Source: Tagaea sp965279565 (GTDB lineage Bacteria; Pseudomonadota; Alphaproteobacteria; CACIAM-22H2). From it: a stretch of 64,000 nt of DNA. The DNA is taken from positions 62,001 to 126,000 of the forward strand of contig OZ257249.1 of the NCBI GenBank assembly GCA_965279565.1, in the 5' to 3' direction. The notes beneath the pieces were generated by a model. The model made no database searches, was not told the origin of the DNA, and saw only the letters and a list, made by a program, of their open reading frames with translations. How positions within the stretch are numbered: position 1 is the first letter of the stretch; each line of letters starts with the position of its first letter. The position numbers and the translations under genes are program-made. This document shows positions 1 to 8,416 of the stretch, one piece after another.

Positions 1-1774
<1,774 letters not shown>

Positions 1775-1905
1775 GGCGTTTCCTCAATAAGTCTGCCCGG
1801 ATTTTGGGCAGCCCGTTCGCTTCCGGGTGCTCGGGACGATGCCCCGCACCTCGTTATTAGACTTCCGGGCCTTGCCTATCACGTGTTTCAAATTGTTTCC
1901 AGCGA

Positions 1906-2979
1906 TCAGGCATTGTCGGCGCGGACCGCTTCGACGACCGCATCCGTCACCTTGCGCGTGTCCGCCGTGCCGCCAAGATCGGCCGTGTGGAAACGGCTGT
2001 CCGCGGTCACGCGCTCGACCGCTGCCATGAGTCGCGCGGCGGAAGCCGCCTCGCCGAGATGCTCGAGCATCATCACCGCCGACCAGAACGTGCCGACCGG
2101 ATTGGCGATGCCCTTGCCCATGATGTCGAAGGCCGAGCCGTGGATCGGCTCGAACATCGACGGGAATTTCCGTTCGGGGTTGAGGTTGGCGGTGGGCGCG
2201 ATCCCGATCGAGCCGGCGAGTGCCGCTGCAAGATCTGAAAGGATGTCGGCGTGCAGGTTCGTCGCGACGATCGTGTCGAGCGTGGCGGGCTTGCGCACCA
2301 TGCGCACGGTCATCGCGTCGACCAGCTCCTTGTCCCACGCGACGTCGGGGAACTCGCGCGCCGTCTCGGCCGCGATCTCGTCCCACAGGACCATGCCGTG
2401 GCGCTGCGCGTTCGACTTGGTGACGACCGTCAGCTTCTTGCGCGGGCGCGAGCGGGCAAGTGCGAAGGCGAAGCGCATGATGCGCGCCACGCCGACGCGC
2501 GTGAAGATCGACGTCTCGGTCGCGACCTCCTCGGGCAGGCCGCGATGCGAGCGCCCGCCCTGCCCCGCATACTCGCCCTCGGAATTCTCGCGCACGATGA
2601 TCCAGTCGAGATCCTTCGCCGTCACGCCGGCCAGCGGCGAGGCGATGCCCGGCAGGATGCGCGTCGGGCGCACGTTGGCGTACTGGTCGAATGGCTGGCA
2701 GATCGCAAGGCGCAGCCCCCACAGCGTGACGTGATCGGGCACGTCGGGCATGCCGACGGCACCGAAATAGATCGCGTCGAACGGCTTGAGTTGCGCAAGC
2801 CCGTCGTCGGGCATCATCTTGCCGTGGCGCTTGTAGTAGTCGGAGCCCCAGTCGAAGCTCGTCACGTCGAGCGCGAAGCCGTCGCGCGCGGCGAGCGCCT
2901 CGAGCACGCGCAGGCCCGCCGGGACGACTTCCTTGCCGATTCCGTCGCCCGGAATCGCGGCGATGCGATGGCGCTTCAT
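1906..2979 (-). CDS. ttuC: Tartrate dehydrogenase/decarboxylase family (isocitrate/isopropylmalate dehydrogenase fold)
   Basis: A 357-residue enzyme of the beta-decarboxylating dehydrogenase family. Visible hallmarks are the N-terminal IAAIPGDGIGKEV, the substrate-loop VRENSEGEYAG, the VVTKSNAQRHG segment, the metal-binding region NLHADILSDLAAAL and the cofactor-loop EPIHGSAFDIMGKG. Family members oxidise tartrate, D-malate or 3-isopropylmalate with NAD and Mn/Mg. The WGSDYY...HGKMMP segment and the overall length fit tartrate dehydrogenase (TtuC/YeaU) better than LeuB. It starts at ATG 2979, preceded by a GAAGGGGA-like Shine-Dalgarno. It follows the ABC transporter gene on the same strand order but 131 bases apart, so co-transcription is uncertain. 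Confidence 0.85.
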   Translation of the reverse strand: MKRHRIAAIPGDGIGKEVVPAGLRVLEALAARDGFALDVTSFDWGSDYYKRHGKMMPDDGLAQLKPFDAIYFGAVGMPDVPDHVTLWGLRLAICQPFDQYANVRPTRILPGIASPLAGVTAKDLDWIIVRENSEGEYAGQGGRSHRGLPEEVATETSIFTRVGVARIMRFAFALARSRPRKKLTVVTKSNAQRHGMVLWDEIAAETAREFPDVAWDKELVDAMTVRMVRKPATLDTIVATNLHADILSDLAAALAGSIGIAPTANLNPERKFPSMFEPIHGSAFDIMGKGIANPVGTFWSAVMMLEHLGEAASAARLMAAVERVTADSRFHTADLGGTADTRKVTDAVVEAVRADNA

Positions 2980-3072
2980 GGGTGGGTCCCCTTCTTCACA
3001 TTGCGTCGATCGAGGCGGACTCTGATATACGAATTCGACGGCGACCGGTAGGGATCGGGGGACGGACAGCTT

Positions 3073-3801
3073 ATGTCGGTTTGGGGAAGTCTTCTCGGCG
3101 GAACGGCCGGTTACGCGCTGGGCGGCCCGCTGGGGGCGCTGCTCGGTGCGGCGGCCGGCCACGCGATCGCGCGTGCGGCGTTCCGCAAGCCGGAAGACGA
3201 CGCGGCCGACCGGCAGATCGCCTTCACGATCGCGACGGTGGCGCTTGCCGCCAAGATGGCCAAGGCCGACGGCGAGGTCTGCGCGCGCGAGAAGGCCGCG
3301 TTCGCGCGCCTGTTCCGCTTCGACGAGACCGAGCGGCGCAACGTCGAGCGCGTCTTCGATCTCGCCACGCGCTCGACCGCCGGCTACGAGGCCTATGCCC
3401 GCCAGGTCGCCGGCCTTTTCCCCAAGGGCGCGCCCGCACTGGAAGAACTTCTCGACTGCCTGTTCCACATCGCCGAATCCAACGGCGAAGTCACCGCGTC
3501 GGAAACCGCCTACCTCGCCGAGGTCGCGCGGATCTTCGGCATCGACACGCGCGACTTCGAAGCGCTGCGCGAAGCCCAGCGCGGCGCCGACGGCGCGGAT
3601 CCGTGGCGCGTGCTCGGCCTCGCGCACGATGCGGACGAAGACACGGCGCGCAAGGCATGGCGCGAACTGGTGCGCACGCACCATCCCGACGTGCTGACCG
3701 GCCAGGGCATGCCGCCGGAATTCGTTGCGCTGGCCAACGAACGCCTCTCGATCATCAATGCGGCCTGGGACAAGGTCCGCAGCATCAAGGGTTGGAAATG
3801 A
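3073..3801 (+). CDS. djlA: DjlA-like co-chaperone: glycine-rich N terminus, TerB-like domain, C-terminal J domain
   Basis: A 242-residue protein. Residues 1-35 are glycine/alanine-rich and hydrophobic (GGTAGYALGGPLGALLGAAAGH), like the membrane segment of DjlA. Residues 45-165 look like a TerB-type helical domain (KMAKADGEV, ESNGEVTASE). Residues 175-242 form a J domain with the HPD motif at residues 204-206 (THHPDV). J domains stimulate the ATPase of DnaK. The 3' end overlaps the next gene by ATGA, suggesting translational coupling with the EamA permease and amidase genes downstream. A divergent promoter region of about 90 bases separates it from the dehydrogenase gene. Confidence 0.85.
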   Translation: MSVWGSLLGGTAGYALGGPLGALLGAAAGHAIARAAFRKPEDDAADRQIAFTIATVALAAKMAKADGEVCAREKAAFARLFRFDETERRNVERVFDLATRSTAGYEAYARQVAGLFPKGAPALEELLDCLFHIAESNGEVTASETAYLAEVARIFGIDTRDFEALREAQRGADGADPWRVLGLAHDADEDTARKAWRELVRTHHPDVLTGQGMPPEFVALANERLSIINAAWDKVRSIKGWK

Positions 3802-4679
3802 AGCCGATCGACGTCGCCCTCGTAGTCGGCGTGATGGTGTTCTGGGGACTGAACTTCGTCTTCGGGAAATGGGCCGTCGTCGAACTGCCGCCGATCTTCG
3901 CGATCGCGTGCCGCTTCACGCTCGTCGCCCTCATCCTGCTGCCCTTCGTGCGCGTGCCGCGCGGCAACCTGCTGCGCATCGCGCTGCTGTCGCTCACGCT
4001 CGGCTGCATCCATTTCAGCCTGTTCTTCACGGGCCTTGCCGGCCTCGATCCGGGGCTGAGCTCGATCGTCGCGCAGAGCCAGGCGCCCTTCGCCACGCTG
4101 ATCGGCGCCCTCCTCTACAAGGACTATCCGGGCTGGCGGCGCTGGCTGGGCATGAGCCTTGCGTTCGTCGGCATCTGGCTGGCGACCGGCGAGCCGCGCG
4201 TGGGCGGCGGATACCTCAGCATCGGGCTGTGCCTGGCGGGCTCGCTCTTCTGGGCGGTCGCCAACTTCCAGATCAAGGCGCTGGGCCGCGTCGACAATTT
4301 CGCGCTCAATGCCTACATGGCGCTGTTCGCTGTCCCCATGCTGCTGTCGGTTTCCTTCACGCTCGAATCCGGCCATGTCGAGGCGATCCGCAACGCCAGC
4401 GCCTATGCGTGGTTCGGCGTCGTCTACATGGCGGTCGTCATCTCGGTCTGCACCTACTGGGTCTGGTACCGGCTGCTGCGCCGCTACGAGGTCAATCTCG
4501 TCGTGCCCTATTCGCTGCTCGTACCGGTGTTCGGCGTGATGTCGGGCGTGCTCCTCGCCGACGATCCGCTTGGCTGGCGCACGATCGCGGGCTGCCTCGT
4601 GACGGTCGCGGGCGTGGGCATCATCACGATGCGCCGGCCGGGCATGGCCGATCCGGAAGCGCAGTCCAAGTCCACATGA
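3798..4679 (+). CDS. EamA/DMT-family inner-membrane transporter
   Basis: A 293-residue, highly hydrophobic protein with about ten predicted transmembrane segments in two repeated halves. It starts with the typical DMT opening (VVGVMVFWGLNFVFGKW) and carries a second EamA repeat (LCLAGSLFWAVANFQIK). Family members export metabolites or amino acids; the substrate cannot be read from sequence. The ATG at 3798 overlaps the stop codon of djlA, and its own stop overlaps the next start at 4676 by ATGA. The three genes therefore look like one translationally coupled unit. Confidence 0.85.
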   Translation: MKPIDVALVVGVMVFWGLNFVFGKWAVVELPPIFAIACRFTLVALILLPFVRVPRGNLLRIALLSLTLGCIHFSLFFTGLAGLDPGLSSIVAQSQAPFATLIGALLYKDYPGWRRWLGMSLAFVGIWLATGEPRVGGGYLSIGLCLAGSLFWAVANFQIKALGRVDNFALNAYMALFAVPMLLSVSFTLESGHVEAIRNASAYAWFGVVYMAVVISVCTYWVWYRLLRRYEVNLVVPYSLLVPVFGVMSGVLLADDPLGWRTIAGCLVTVAGVGIITMRRPGMADPEAQSKST

Positions 4680-5413
4680 AGCGTGTCGCGACCCCTTCGC
4701 CCAATTTCGACGCGCGGCCCGACGGCGTGCGGCCCGAGCTGCTGGTCCTGCATTACACCGACACGCCTGCACTCGCCGACACGCTCGCCATCCTCCTCGA
4801 TCCGGCGCGCAAGGTCAGCGCCCACTATGTCGTCGACGAGGACGGCACGGTGCATGCGCTCGTCGATGAAGCCGCGCGTGCCTGGCACGCCGGCATCTCG
4901 TGCTGGCGCGGGCTTCGCGACGTCAACGCGCGTTCGATCGGCATCGAGATCCAGAATCCCGGCCACCGCTGCGGCTATCGCGCGTTCCCCGACGCGCAGA
5001 TCGACGCCGTGGCGGAACTCTGCCGCGAGATTTCGGCACGCCACGACATCGCATCCCGCGACGTCGTCGGCCATTCCGACGTGGCTCCTTCGCGCAAGCG
5101 CGATCCGGGCGAGCTGTTCCCGTGGGCGCGGCTGGCGCGCGAAGGTGTGGGGCTCTTTCCGTCGGGCGTGGCACCCCGCCGGCGCGTCGTGCGCGATTTC
5201 GGGCCGGGCGAACGCGACGAAGCGGTGATGGCGGCACAGGACGGTCTCGCGCGCGTCGGCTACGACTGCCCGCTCACCGGCACGCTCGACGAAGCAACCG
5301 GGGCAGTGCTCGTCGCGTTCCAGCGGCGCTATCGCCCGACGCGCTTCGACGGACGGCTCGACGGCGAGACGCAGGCGCTGCTGACAGCACTTCTCGCCCA
5401 AATTTTCCCCTAG
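4676..5413 (+). CDS. N-acetylmuramoyl-L-alanine amidase (amidase_2, AmpD/AmiD-like) with C-terminal peptidoglycan-binding domain
   Basis: A 245-residue zinc amidase of the Amidase_2 family. Zinc-ligand motifs are seen as LVLHYTDT near residue 25 and VVGHSDVAPSRKRDPG near residue 138. SIGIEIQNPG is also typical, as is the DEDGTVHALVDE segment. Residues 175-243 resemble a PG_binding_1 repeat (AAQDGLARVGYDCPLTG, VAFQRRY, DGETQALL). There is no signal peptide, so it probably works in the cytoplasm on recycled anhydro-muropeptides like AmpD, although AmiD-like proteins share the domain order. It overlaps the EamA gene by ATGA. Confidence 0.88.
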   Translation: MKRVATPSPNFDARPDGVRPELLVLHYTDTPALADTLAILLDPARKVSAHYVVDEDGTVHALVDEAARAWHAGISCWRGLRDVNARSIGIEIQNPGHRCGYRAFPDAQIDAVAELCREISARHDIASRDVVGHSDVAPSRKRDPGELFPWARLAREGVGLFPSGVAPRRRVVRDFGPGERDEAVMAAQDGLARVGYDCPLTGTLDEATGAVLVAFQRRYRPTRFDGRLDGETQALLTALLAQIFP

Positions 5414-5425
5414 ACAAATTCCGGC

Positions 5426-5446
5426 GTTGAGTTATAAAAACTCAAC
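5426..5446. promoter_or_regulatory. Perfect inverted repeat upstream of the hicB-like gene (candidate operator)
   Basis: GTTGAGTT, a 5-base ATAAA loop and AACTCAAC form a perfect 8-bp inverted repeat in an AT-rich stretch that stands out from the GC-rich surroundings. It lies 35 bases upstream of the hicB-like start at 5481. HicB proteins with a ribbon-helix-helix domain usually bind palindromes in their own promoters, so autoregulation is an inference. The hairpin has no following T-run, so it is not a good terminator for the amidase gene. Confidence 0.45.
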
Positions 5447-5480
5447 TACATCAATATCTTACAATCGTATAGAGGTCACA

Positions 5481-5891
5481 ATGGTAGTCGCACTTTACCC
5501 TGCCATCCTCGAATTCAACGATCCGGAATATGTCGTCACGTTTCCGGACCTCGCGGGCTGCCGTGCCGCCGGCGCCACGCAGGACGAGGCCGTGTGCAAC
5601 GGCCTGTCGGCGCTGACGCTATGGCTCGAGAAGAAGGCCGCGTCCGGCGAGGAGCCGCCCGAGCCCACGCCGCTCGACCGGCTGCCGGCCGAGCGCGGAA
5701 CGCGCGAGGTCGCGCGCCTGCTGCTGAAGGCCGACGTCACGGGCCGCGTGCTGCGCCTCAACATCAGCCTCGACGAGGGGATCGTCTCGCTCGCCGACCG
5801 ACGGGCCGGCCATCAGGGCATGACGCGCTCGGGCTATATCGCCTCGCTGATCCGCGCCGATCTCGCCCGCGTGGGCCGCGCGCGGCGCTAG
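5481..5891 (+). CDS. Orphan HicB-family antitoxin/regulator with C-terminal ribbon-helix-helix domain
   Basis: A 136-residue protein. Residues 4-50 match the HicB fold (YPAILEF, YVVTFPDLAGCRAAGAT, EAVCNGLSAL). Residues 90-130 look like a CopG/Arc-type ribbon-helix-helix DNA-binding segment (RLNISLDEGIVSLADRRA, MTRSGYIASLIRADL). It starts at ATG 5481, which has AGAGG ten bases upstream. HicB usually neutralises the HicA mRNA interferase. No HicA-like gene is seen on either side: the amidase is upstream and RNase P RNA is downstream. It is therefore probably a solitary regulator or a relic of a toxin-antitoxin pair. Confidence 0.8.
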   Translation: MVVALYPAILEFNDPEYVVTFPDLAGCRAAGATQDEAVCNGLSALTLWLEKKAASGEEPPEPTPLDRLPAERGTREVARLLLKADVTGRVLRLNISLDEGIVSLADRRAGHQGMTRSGYIASLIRADLARVGRARR

Positions 5892-5898
5892 CCGCTTG

Positions 5899-5927
5899 TT
5901 GACGGCCCGGCCCGTTCGGCGCATCTA
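5899..5927 (+). promoter_or_regulatory. Candidate promoter of rnpB
   Basis: TTGACG at 5899-5904 and CATCTA at 5922-5927 are separated by 17 bases. They end about 6 bases before the predicted 5' end of RNase P RNA. The -10 is weak, so this is only a plausible assignment. Confidence 0.35.
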
Positions 5928-5930
5928 GGC

Positions 5931-6325
5931 GGCGCCAGACGGTCGGATGGCCGCGGGGGCGCAAGCCTTCGAGGAAAGTCCGGGCTCCACGGAAATAAAG
6001 GTGCCGGGTAACGCCCGGCGGGGGCAACCCCAGGGACAGTGCAACAGAAAGCAAACCGCCAACCGGGCTTCGGCCCGCGGCAAGGGTGAAAGGGTGGGGT
6101 AAGAGCCCACCGCAGCCGCGGCAACGCGGCTGGCACGGCAAACCCCACCTGGAGCAAGACCAAATAGGGGCGGCACGCGGGACCTTCGGGATCCGCAATC
6201 TGTTTCCGGACAGCCGCCCGGGTCGGTCGCGTGAGGTGCCTGGCGACAGGCATCCCAGAGGAATGGTCATCGCCGGTCCCGCAAGGGGCCGGAACAGAAC
6301 CCGGCTTACAGACCGTCTGGCGTTT
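5931..6325 (+). ncRNA. rnpB: RNase P RNA, bacterial type A
   Basis: The catalytic RNA that matures tRNA 5' ends. The terminal P1 helix is visible as CGCCAGACGG (5933-5942) pairing with CCGTCTGGCG (6313-6322). The universally conserved element GAGGAAAGTCCGGGCTCC lies near 5970, ACAGAAA near 6044, and GGCAAACCCC followed by GGAGCAAGACCAAATAGG near 6137-6169. The 3' part carries the conserved GGCTTACAGACC near 6303-6314. The length of about 395 nt is normal for alphaproteobacteria. The ends are set by the P1 helix and may be off by a few bases. It sits between the hicB-like gene and the dcw promoter. Confidence 0.96.
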
Positions 6326-6486
6326 TCATCAGATCGACCCGCTGCGCCCCGCCCGCGCCATCGCGGCGCCGCGCGCTTGCCCAAATCCCCGAGTAGAACA
6401 GTCGGACTCCTGCGTTAAATTTGGTTAATGCATGCCCGATTGCGACCAAGAGAACGGAACGTGTTCGTGGCGGAACAGGGGCTTAG
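6326..6486. other. Intergenic region between rnpB and the dcw promoter
   Basis: No convincing coding sequence. The only notable motif is a pair of TTAA half-sites at 6415-6418 and 6425-6428 with a 6-base spacer, one base short of the CtrA consensus. The stretch is less GC-rich than its neighbours toward its 3' end, where the dcw promoter begins. Confidence 0.5.
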
Positions 6487-6530
6487 CCCATTGACGCCCA
6501 TATACACCCATGCTATCCCATATTGTCCCA
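6487..6530 (-). promoter_or_regulatory. MraZ operator: five TGGG boxes with exact 10-bp period
   Basis: CCCA occurs at 6487-6490, 6497-6500, 6507-6510, 6517-6520 and 6527-6530. Read on the minus strand this is five direct repeats of TGGG with a strict 10-bp period. In Escherichia coli MraZ binds TGGGN repeats spaced by 5 nt, i.e. one helical turn, in the dcw promoter and represses the operon. The array here covers the likely promoter and lies about 115 bases before mraZ, so autoregulation is strongly suggested. Five boxes is more than the three usually described. Confidence 0.85.
6491..6519 (+). promoter_or_regulatory. Likely promoter of the dcw cluster
   Basis: TTGACG at 6491-6496 and TATCCC at 6514-6519 have a 17-base spacer. 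Both hexamers lie inside the TGGG-box array, so a bound MraZ multimer would occlude RNA polymerase. The predicted transcript would start near 6526 and have a leader of about 120 nt before mraZ. The leader includes the perfect palindrome ACCTTCGCGAAGGT at 6540-6553. Confidence 0.55.
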
Positions 6531-6645
6531 CGACCTCTAACCTTCGCGAAGGTGGGGAGTGTGGGGCCGCGCGGAAAGACGAATTTCTCCCGTTTTTCAA
6601 GGCGTTGCGTAGCAGGGGACGGGACTGGGGACAGCGGCGCGGAAT

Positions 6646-7071
6646 ATGGCCAAGACCGCGTTCATCGGCACTTACCGTTTCAGGATCGACCGGAAGGGGC
6701 GCGTCTCCGTTCCGGCCGACTTCCGGGCCGTGCTCGCCGCCAAGGGCGAGGACGGGCTGAACGTGCTGCCGTGGGCCGGCCCCTCGGTGCGCGCGATCGG
6801 CAACGACGTGCTCGCGAAGATCGCCGAATCCGCAGATCCGCTCGCCGCGTTCAACGCCGCCCCGCTCGACAACGCCGCGATCCTCGCGGCCGACCTCATC
6901 CCGCTGTCGCTCGACGCCGAAGGCCGCGTGCTGCTGCCCGAAACGCTGGTCGCGCACTGCAAGCTCGGCGAGATCGCCGCCTTCGCCGGCCGCAACACGT
7001 TCTTCGAGATCTGGAACCCCGAAGCGCTCGAGGCCTACCAGGCCGCGCGGCGCGCGAGCCCGGGAGCGTGA
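6646..7071 (+). CDS. mraZ: MraZ, transcriptional repressor of the division/cell-wall cluster
   Basis: A 141-residue protein with two AbrB-like SpoVT/MraZ repeats. The first contains IDRKGRVSVPADFR near residues 14-27. The second contains LDAEGRVLLPETLV near residues 89-102. The DXXXR signature of the DNA-binding loops is present in both. MraZ forms ring-shaped oligomers that bind TGGG repeats in its own promoter. It is the first gene of the dcw cluster, followed immediately by rsmH, and carries five such repeats upstream. The length is slightly below the usual 145-155 residues. Confidence 0.95.
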   Translation: MAKTAFIGTYRFRIDRKGRVSVPADFRAVLAAKGEDGLNVLPWAGPSVRAIGNDVLAKIAESADPLAAFNAAPLDNAAILAADLIPLSLDAEGRVLLPETLVAHCKLGEIAAFAGRNTFFEIWNPEALEAYQAARRASPGA

Positions 7072-7076
7072 GCGGA

Positions 7077-8066
7077 ATGACGCAGCCGGCGGCACCCGAC
7101 AATCCTTCGATCGACGCGGTGCATGTCCCGGTCCTGCTTGCCGAAACGCTGGCCGCCCTCGCGGTGTGCGACGGCGGGCGCTATCTCGACGGCACGTTCG
7201 GTTCGGGCGGCTACACGCGCGCGATCCTCGCGGCGGCCGACTGCCGCGTCGTGGCGATCGACCGCGATCCCGACGCGCTCGCGCGCGGTGTGGCACTCAA
7301 GACGCAGTACGGCGCAAGGCTGACGCTGGTCGAGGGGCGCTTCGGCGAACTCGACACCGCCGCGCACGAGGCGGGATTCGAAACGCTCGACGGTGTGGCC
7401 CTCGATCTCGGCGTTTCCTCCCCGCAGATCGACGAACCGGCGCGCGGCTTCTCGTTCCGCTTCGACGGCCCGCTCGACATGCGCATGGAGAAGAGCGGTA
7501 CCAGTGCCGCCGACATCGTCAATTCGTGGGGCGAAGGCGAGCTTGCCGACACGATCTTCCAACTCGGCGAGGAACGTCATTCGCGCCGCGTGGCGCGCGC
7601 GATCGTCGCCGCGCGCAAGGAAAAGCGCATCGAGCGCACGGGCGAGCTCGCGCGCATCGTGCGCACGGCAGTACCCCGCTCGAAGGACGGCATCGATCCC
7701 GCGACGCGCACGTTCCAGGCGCTGCGCATCGCGACCAACGACGAGCTGGGCGAACTCGCGCGCGGTCTCGCGGCTGCCGAACGCGTCCTCGCCCCCGGCG
7801 GGCGCCTCGCGGTCGTCTCGTTCCATTCGCTCGAGGACCGCGCGGTCAAGCGCTTCCTGAAGGCGCGCTCGGGCGAGGCCGACCGCGGCTCGCGCCACCT
7901 GCCCGCACGCGCCGCCGGTGCGGCCCCCAGTTTCCGTCTCGTGTCGCGCAAGGGCATTCGCCCGGGTGCGGCCGAGGCCGACGCGAACCCCCGCGCGCGC
8001 TCCGCCACGCTGCGCGTCGCCGAACGCACGACCGCTCCCGCATGGATCGCGGAGGACGCGGCATGA
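7077..8066 (+). CDS. rsmH: 16S rRNA (cytosine-1402-N4)-methyltransferase RsmH
   Basis: A 329-residue S-adenosylmethionine-dependent methyltransferase (formerly MraW) that methylates C1402 of 16S rRNA. Motifs seen are HVPVLLAETL at the start, the SAM-binding GTFGSGGYTRAIL, AIDRDPDAL, LDLGVSSPQIDEPARGFSF and the C-terminal VVSFHSLEDRAVKRF. The chosen ATG lies 6 bases after the mraZ stop. An in-frame GTG at 7068 overlapping that stop is an alternative start. The 3' end overlaps ftsL by ATGA. Confidence 0.95.
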   Translation: MTQPAAPDNPSIDAVHVPVLLAETLAALAVCDGGRYLDGTFGSGGYTRAILAAADCRVVAIDRDPDALARGVALKTQYGARLTLVEGRFGELDTAAHEAGFETLDGVALDLGVSSPQIDEPARGFSFRFDGPLDMRMEKSGTSAADIVNSWGEGELADTIFQLGEERHSRRVARAIVAARKEKRIERTGELARIVRTAVPRSKDGIDPATRTFQALRIATNDELGELARGLAAAERVLAPGGRLAVVSFHSLEDRAVKRFLKARSGEADRGSRHLPARAAGAAPSFRLVSRKGIRPGAAEADANPRARSATLRVAERTTAPAWIAEDAA

Positions 8067-8416
8067 TGCGCATCGCGACATGGCTGTGGGTCGCCATCGC
8101 CGGCGTGATGGGCTACGGGCTCTACCAGCTCAAGCACGAGGTGCTCGCACTCGAGAACGAGCTGTTCCGCCTCAACCGGCAGATCGTGCAGGAGCAGCAG
8201 AACATCCACGTGCTGAAGGCCGAGTGGAGCTACATCAACCAGCCCGGCCGCCTTCAGGCACTCGCCCAGCGCCATCTCGACCTGCAGCCGATGACGCCCA
8301 AGCAGTTCGGCCGTCTCGATGCGCTTCCCGCCCTTCCCGCACAGGTCCAGCCGGTGCTGCCCGCCGTGCGCGTGACCGCCGCCCCCGCTCCCTCCCGCAC
8401 GACGGAGACGCGATAG
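8063..8416 (+). CDS. ftsL: Cell division protein FtsL
   Basis: A 117-residue bitopic membrane protein. One transmembrane helix (WLWVAIAGVMGYGLYQL, residues 7-23) is followed by a leucine-zipper-like coiled coil (residues 24-65: HEVLALENELFRLNRQIVQE). Then comes the FtsL-type segment YINQPGRLQALAQRHLDLQP and a Pro/Ala-rich tail. FtsL forms the FtsQLB complex that activates septal peptidoglycan synthesis by FtsWI. It overlaps rsmH by four bases and abuts ftsI with no gap. Recognition rests on size, topology and position. Confidence 0.9.
   Translation: MMRIATWLWVAIAGVMGYGLYQLKHEVLALENELFRLNRQIVQEQQNIHVLKAEWSYINQPGRLQALAQRHLDLQPMTPKQFGRLDALPALPAQVQPVLPAVRVTAAPAPSRTTETR

Noticed and set aside
1792..1810. 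CTGCCC...GGGCAG hairpin as terminator of the dehydrogenase gene
   Set aside because: Only six base pairs and no T-run on the relevant strand.
6415..6428. TTAA-N6-TTAA as a CtrA binding site upstream of the dcw promoter
   Set aside because: The CtrA consensus needs a 7-base spacer and a final C; this site has 6 and lies about 70 bases upstream of the likely -35.
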